From Comamonadaceae bacterium (GTDB lineage Bacteria; Pseudomonadota; Gammaproteobacteria; Burkholderiales; Burkholderiaceae_C), in assembly GCA_027486755.1 (NCBI GenBank), contig JAIXOM010000026.1:1-64000 (forward strand): a stretch of 64,000 nt of DNA. Reading direction: 5' to 3'. The position numbers and the translations under genes were made by a program. The notes below the pieces were generated by a model, which had not been told where the DNA came from, did no database searches, and was given only the letters and a program-made list of their open reading frames with translations. Shown here piece by piece: positions 60,755 through 64,000 of the stretch. How positions within the stretch are numbered: the stretch's first letter is position 1; each line of letters starts with the position of its first letter.

Positions 60755-63604
60755 TCAGCCGGTATTCCTCAACCCCGCTGCGATTCCGTTGATGCTGATA
60801 TGTATGCCCCGCTGGGCCCGCTCATCGGCCTGGCCGGCGCGGTAGCGGCGTATCAGTTCGACCTGCAGATGGTGCAGGGGGTCGATATAGGGGAAGCGGT
60901 GGCGCATGGAGCGCTGCAGGGCCGGGTTGCCGGCCAGGCGCTGCTTGTCGCCGGTGATCCACTGCAGCGCCTCGACGGTGCGCTGCCATTCAGCCTCGAT
61001 GGCCGAGAAAATTTTCTTGCGCAGGCGGGCATCGTCGACCAAATCGGCATAGCGCGAAGCCAGCGCCAGGTCGCTCTTGGCCAGCACCATGTCCATGTTT
61101 GAGAGCAGGGTGCGGAAGAACGGCCATTGCTTGTACATTTTTTGCAGCAATGCCAGGGTCTGCTTGCGCTGGGCACTGTCTTGTCCCAGCAGGCCTTCGA
61201 CCGCCGAGCCGAATCCGTACCAGCCTGGCAGCGCCAGACGGCACTGGCCCCAGCTGAAGCTCCAGGGGATGGCGCGCAGGTCTTCGATTTTCTGCGAGGC
61301 TTTGCGCGAGGCTGGCCGCGATCCGATATTGAGCTCGGCGATCTCGCGTATCGGCGTAGCCTTGAAGAAATAGGCTTCAAAGTCGGGCGTTTCGTAGACC
61401 AGAGCGCGGTAGGCCTGCATGCTGGCCTGCGACAGCCGGGCGGCGGTCTCCAGGAAGACCTTGGACGCTGGCCGGGTGGGCTGCAGCAAAGTGGCCTCCA
61501 GCGTGGCAGCCACCAGGGTTTCCAGGTTGCGTCGGCCGATTTCCGGGTTGGCGTATTTGGAGCCGATCACCTCGCCTTGCTCGGTCAGGCGAATCTGGCC
61601 GCGTACCGTGCCGGGCGGCTGAGCCAGGATGGCTTGGTAGCTGGGGCCGCCGCCGCGGCCGACCGTGCCGCCGCGGCCGTGGAATAGGCGCAGCTGGATG
61701 TTGTGGGAGTTCGAGAGTTCATCGAACAGAGCCACCAGTGCGATTTCGGCGCGGTAGAGCTCCCAGTTGCTGGTGAAGATGCCGCCGTCCTTGTTGCTGT
61801 CGGAGTAGCCCAGCATCACCTCTTGCTCGGCGCCGCTGGCCTGCATCAGTTCGGCGATACCCGGCAGGGCGTAGAACTGGCGCATGATGCCGGCGGCATT
61901 GCGCAGGTCTTCGATGGTCTCGAACAGCGGCACCACGATCAGGTTCATGCGTGCCTGGCTCTGGCGCCTCGGTCCAGATGGGCGCAGTACGCCGTGCAGC
62001 AAGCCGCATTCCTTTTGCAGCAGCATGACTTCCAGCAGGTCGCTGACGGCTTCAGTGTGGCTGATGATGTAGTGGCGTATGGCCTGTTCCCCATAGCGTT
62101 GGCGCACGCTGGCGGCGGTCTCAAAGATCGCCAGCTCCGATTGGGTGAGCTCGCTGTAGGCGGCCTCGCGCAGCCGCACGGGGCGGGGGTCGGCCAGGAG
62201 CTGCAAGAGCAAGGACTGGCGCGTAGCTTCGTCCAGGGCCGCGTAGTCAGGCGCCAGGTCGGCCACTTTGAGCAGCTCGGCGATCACCTGCTCGTGCTTG
62301 TCCGAGCTTTGCCGCAGATCCACCGTGGCCAGGTGAAAGCCGAACACTTCGACCGCTCGAATCAGGCCGTGCAGGCGCTGATCGGCCAGCGGTTTGGCAT
62401 GGTGTGACAGCAGCGAGGCTTCGATGGTGCGCAGGTCCACCAGCAACTCCTGCGCCTGGGCGTATGGGTTTTTGGGGGGCAGGGCGTGACGGGCCGCATC
62501 GCCGCCGCTCAGTACCTTGAGGGTGGCGGCCAGGCGCGCATAGATGCCGGTCAGGGCGCGGCGGTAGGGCTCGTCGAGCCGGTGCTCGTTGACGTCGGGC
62601 GACTGGTTGGCCAGCTCTTGCATGGCGGGCGAGATCGGGGTCAGCAGGGCCGACATCGACAGCTCGCGCCCCAGCAGGTGCACCTCGGTGAGGTAGTGGC
62701 GCAGCGCCAGATCAGCCTGGCGCTCGAGCGCATAGGTCAAGGTCAGCGCGCTGACATAGGGGTTGCCGTCGCGGTCTCCGCCTATCCACTGGCCCATGCG
62801 CAGGAAGTTGGCGACTGGGTGCTGACCGAGTTCGCGCTCGAGGTTGGCGTAGATCTTGGGGACCTCGCGCAGGAAGGTGGCCTCGTAGTAGGACAGGGCG
62901 TTATCGATCTCGTCGGCCACCGTCAGCTTGGTAAAGCGCAGCAGCCGGGTCTGCCACAGCTGCATCACCCGAGCCCGCAGCTGCGTCTCGTTGGCTTCGA
63001 GTTCGCGCGGGGTCAGCGCATCGCGGGCGGCGTTGAAGGCGGCTGCCCGCAGCCGGATGTCTTCGCGAGAGGCCAGCAGCTGCGCGATGTCGCGCTCGGC
63101 GTCGAGGATGCTTTTGCGCTGAACCTCAGTCGGGTGCGCGGTGAGCACCGGCGCCACCAGGCTGTGGGCCAGGGTCTGCGAGATGGTGCGCGTGGACAGC
63201 CCGGCCCAGCGCAGGCGGGCCAGGGCCACCTCGATGCTGCCTTCCTGGGTGTCGCCCTGGCGCTCATGGACGGCGCGCCGGCGAATGTGGTGACGGTCTT
63301 CGGCCAGATTGGCCAGGTGGCTGAAATAGGTGAAGGCCCGGATCACGCTGACGGTCTGGTCGCCGCTCAGGCTTTTGAGCAGCTTTTTCAGGGCTTTATC
63401 GGCCTCATGGTCGGCATCGCGCCTAAAAGCCACCGACAGCTTGCGCACCTGCTCGACCAGGTCAAAGGCGGCTTGTCCTTCCTGTTCGCGGATCACATCG
63501 CCCAGGAGGCGGCCCAGCAGGCGGATGTCTTCCACCAGCGGCCGCTCGTTTTGGCGGCTGCGCGACGGTGCAGCGCTGGTTCTGGTGGGGGCAGGGTGGT
63601 TCAT
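60755..63604 (-). CDS. ppc: Phosphoenolpyruvate carboxylase
   Basis: 949 residues, normal length. It forms oxaloacetate from PEP and bicarbonate, replenishing the TCA cycle. Visible: [16 protein letters not shown] (catalytic His region), [12 protein letters not shown], the [20 protein letters not shown] (catalytic His and Gly loop, in part), [19 protein letters not shown] (in part), [31 protein letters not shown] (in part) and the C-terminal [10 protein letters not shown], whose final RNTG is the allosteric Asn-Thr-Gly tail. ATG at 63604. Divergent from hemC. Confidence 0.97.
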   Translation of the reverse strand: MNHPAPTRTSAAPSRSRQNERPLVEDIRLLGRLLGDVIREQEGQAAFDLVEQVRKLSVAFRRDADHEADKALKKLLKSLSGDQTVSVIRAFTYFSHLANLAEDRHHIRRRAVHERQGDTQEGSIEVALARLRWAGLSTRTISQTLAHSLVAPVLTAHPTEVQRKSILDAERDIAQLLASREDIRLRAAAFNAARDALTPRELEANETQLRARVMQLWQTRLLRFTKLTVADEIDNALSYYEATFLREVPKIYANLERELGQHPVANFLRMGQWIGGDRDGNPYVSALTLTYALERQADLALRHYLTEVHLLGRELSMSALLTPISPAMQELANQSPDVNEHRLDEPYRRALTGIYARLAATLKVLSGGDAARHALPPKNPYAQAQELLVDLRTIEASLLSHHAKPLADQRLHGLIRAVEVFGFHLATVDLRQSSDKHEQVIAELLKVADLAPDYAALDEATRQSLLLQLLADPRPVRLREAAYSELTQSELAIFETAASVRQRYGEQAIRHYIISHTEAVSDLLEVMLLQKECGLLHGVLRPSGPRRQSQARMNLIVVPLFETIEDLRNAAGIMRQFYALPGIAELMQASGAEQEVMLGYSDSNKDGGIFTSNWELYRAEIALVALFDELSNSHNIQLRLFHGRGGTVGRGGGPSYQAILAQPPGTVRGQIRLTEQGEVIGSKYANPEIGRRNLETLVAATLEATLLQPTRPASKVFLETAARLSQASMQAYRALVYETPDFEAYFFKATPIREIAELNIGSRPASRKASQKIEDLRAIPWSFSWGQCRLALPGWYGFGSAVEGLLGQDSAQRKQTLALLQKMYKQWPFFRTLLSNMDMVLAKSDLALASRYADLVDDARLRKKIFSAIEAEWQRTVEALQWITGDKQRLAGNPALQRSMRHRFPYIDPLHHLQVELIRRYRAGQADERAQRGIHISINGIAAGLRNTG

Positions 63605-63681
63605 GACCGGCGGCGTAAATACCCCATGCTAGCATCGGGTATTAACAGCCAATTACCACCGAGTTACCGGCAATCCATCCC
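63605..63681. promoter_or_regulatory. Divergent ppc-hemC promoter region
   Basis: A 77-base gap between oppositely oriented start codons. It holds an atgctagcat palindrome at about 63625-63635 and a gggtattaacagccaatt stretch, but no promoter pair with good spacing could be assigned by eye. Confidence 0.35.
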
Positions 63682-64000
63682 ATGTCCAGCCCTAAAAAAG
63701 TCGTCATCGCCACCCGTGAAAGCCGCCTGGCCCTGTGGCAGGCCGAGCATGTCAAAGCCTTGCTGGAGCAGCAGCTGGGCTGGCAGGTCGAGCTGTTGGG
63801 CATGACCACCCAGGGCGATCAGATCCTGGATCGCTCGCTGAGCAAGGTCGGTGGCAAGGGCCTGTTTGTCAAGGAACTCGAAACCGCGCTGGCCGACGGC
63901 CGGGCCGATTTGGCGGTGCATTCGCTCAAGGATGTGCCCATGGACTTGCCCGAAGGCTTTGCCCTGGCCTGCGTGATGGAGCGTGAGGACCCGCGCGATG
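63682..64000 (+). CDS. hemC: Hydroxymethylbilane synthase (porphobilinogen deaminase), partial
   Basis: The frame starts at ATG 63682 ([28 protein letters not shown], in part) and is open at the right edge, about 106 residues visible of the usual 300 or so. Matches are [37 protein letters not shown] (in part) and [15 protein letters not shown], where the Asp is the catalytic position. It joins four porphobilinogens in haem synthesis. The remainder, including the dipyrromethane-cofactor Cys, lies outside the window. Confidence 0.93.
   Translation, partial: MSSPKKVVIATRESRLALWQAEHVKALLEQQLGWQVELLGMTTQGDQILDRSLSKVGGKGLFVKELETALADGRADLAVHSLKDVPMDLPEGFALACVMEREDPRD

Overview
The window is a GC-rich chromosomal segment of a betaproteobacterium, most likely Burkholderiales and close to Comamonadaceae. 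I infer this from gene families and local gene orders (argD-argF-DUF3579-rpsT-murJ, rubrerythrin-FeS protein-DUF3501, Bug-type solute receptors, long-form QueF), not from any database search.

Layout. (1) 1-13616, minus strand: one uninterrupted reading frame, open at the left edge, encoding at least 4538 residues of a giant surface or secreted multidomain protein. It has Ig-like, cadherin-like and Calx-beta domains, a seven-bladed SBBP propeller, a Gly-rich domain and a concanavalin-like domain. It starts at a GTG behind an AT-rich leader carrying a perfect 17-bp palindrome. Several of its domains look nested inside other domains, which I regard as the most interesting signal in the window. 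(2) 14.0-34.6 kb: mostly housekeeping genes: a YkgJ-like protein, argF/argD, DUF3579, rpsT, murJ, sirB1-like, purM, hda-HAD phosphatase-pcnB-folK (overlapping genes), pdxH, chaC, gloA, a PIN/antitoxin pair, an M20 amidohydrolase, a REP-like inverted repeat, an FGE-sulfatase-domain protein, a cupin, a Bug receptor, an AscD-like reductase, an epimerase-like protein and a degenerate HtrA-like protein. (3) 34.6-38.5 kb: a small accessory island ending at the 3' end of tRNA-Leu(CAA). It holds a membrane coiled-coil protein, RelE/antidote, a truncated HigB with HigA, a frameshifted tyrosine-integrase remnant, BrnT/BrnA and a possible transposase remnant. (4) 38.5-64 kb: cysM-nudix-tusA, galU, valS, a second orphan Bug receptor, the rubrerythrin cluster, an OYE-family reductase, yaaA, a prolyl-4-hydroxylase-like oxygenase, queF, dinB, mrp, a quinone reductase, an alpha-hydroxy-acid oxidase, argE, argH, a PIN/Phd module, ppc and the start of hemC.

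Four arginine genes (argF, argD, argE, argH) occur here at two loci. Five type II toxin-antitoxin modules or remnants occur in 64 kb, and three of them have a -10-like hexamer placed so that the GTG start would lie at or within a few bases of the predicted transcript start. No CRISPR array, rRNA operon or intact IS element was seen.
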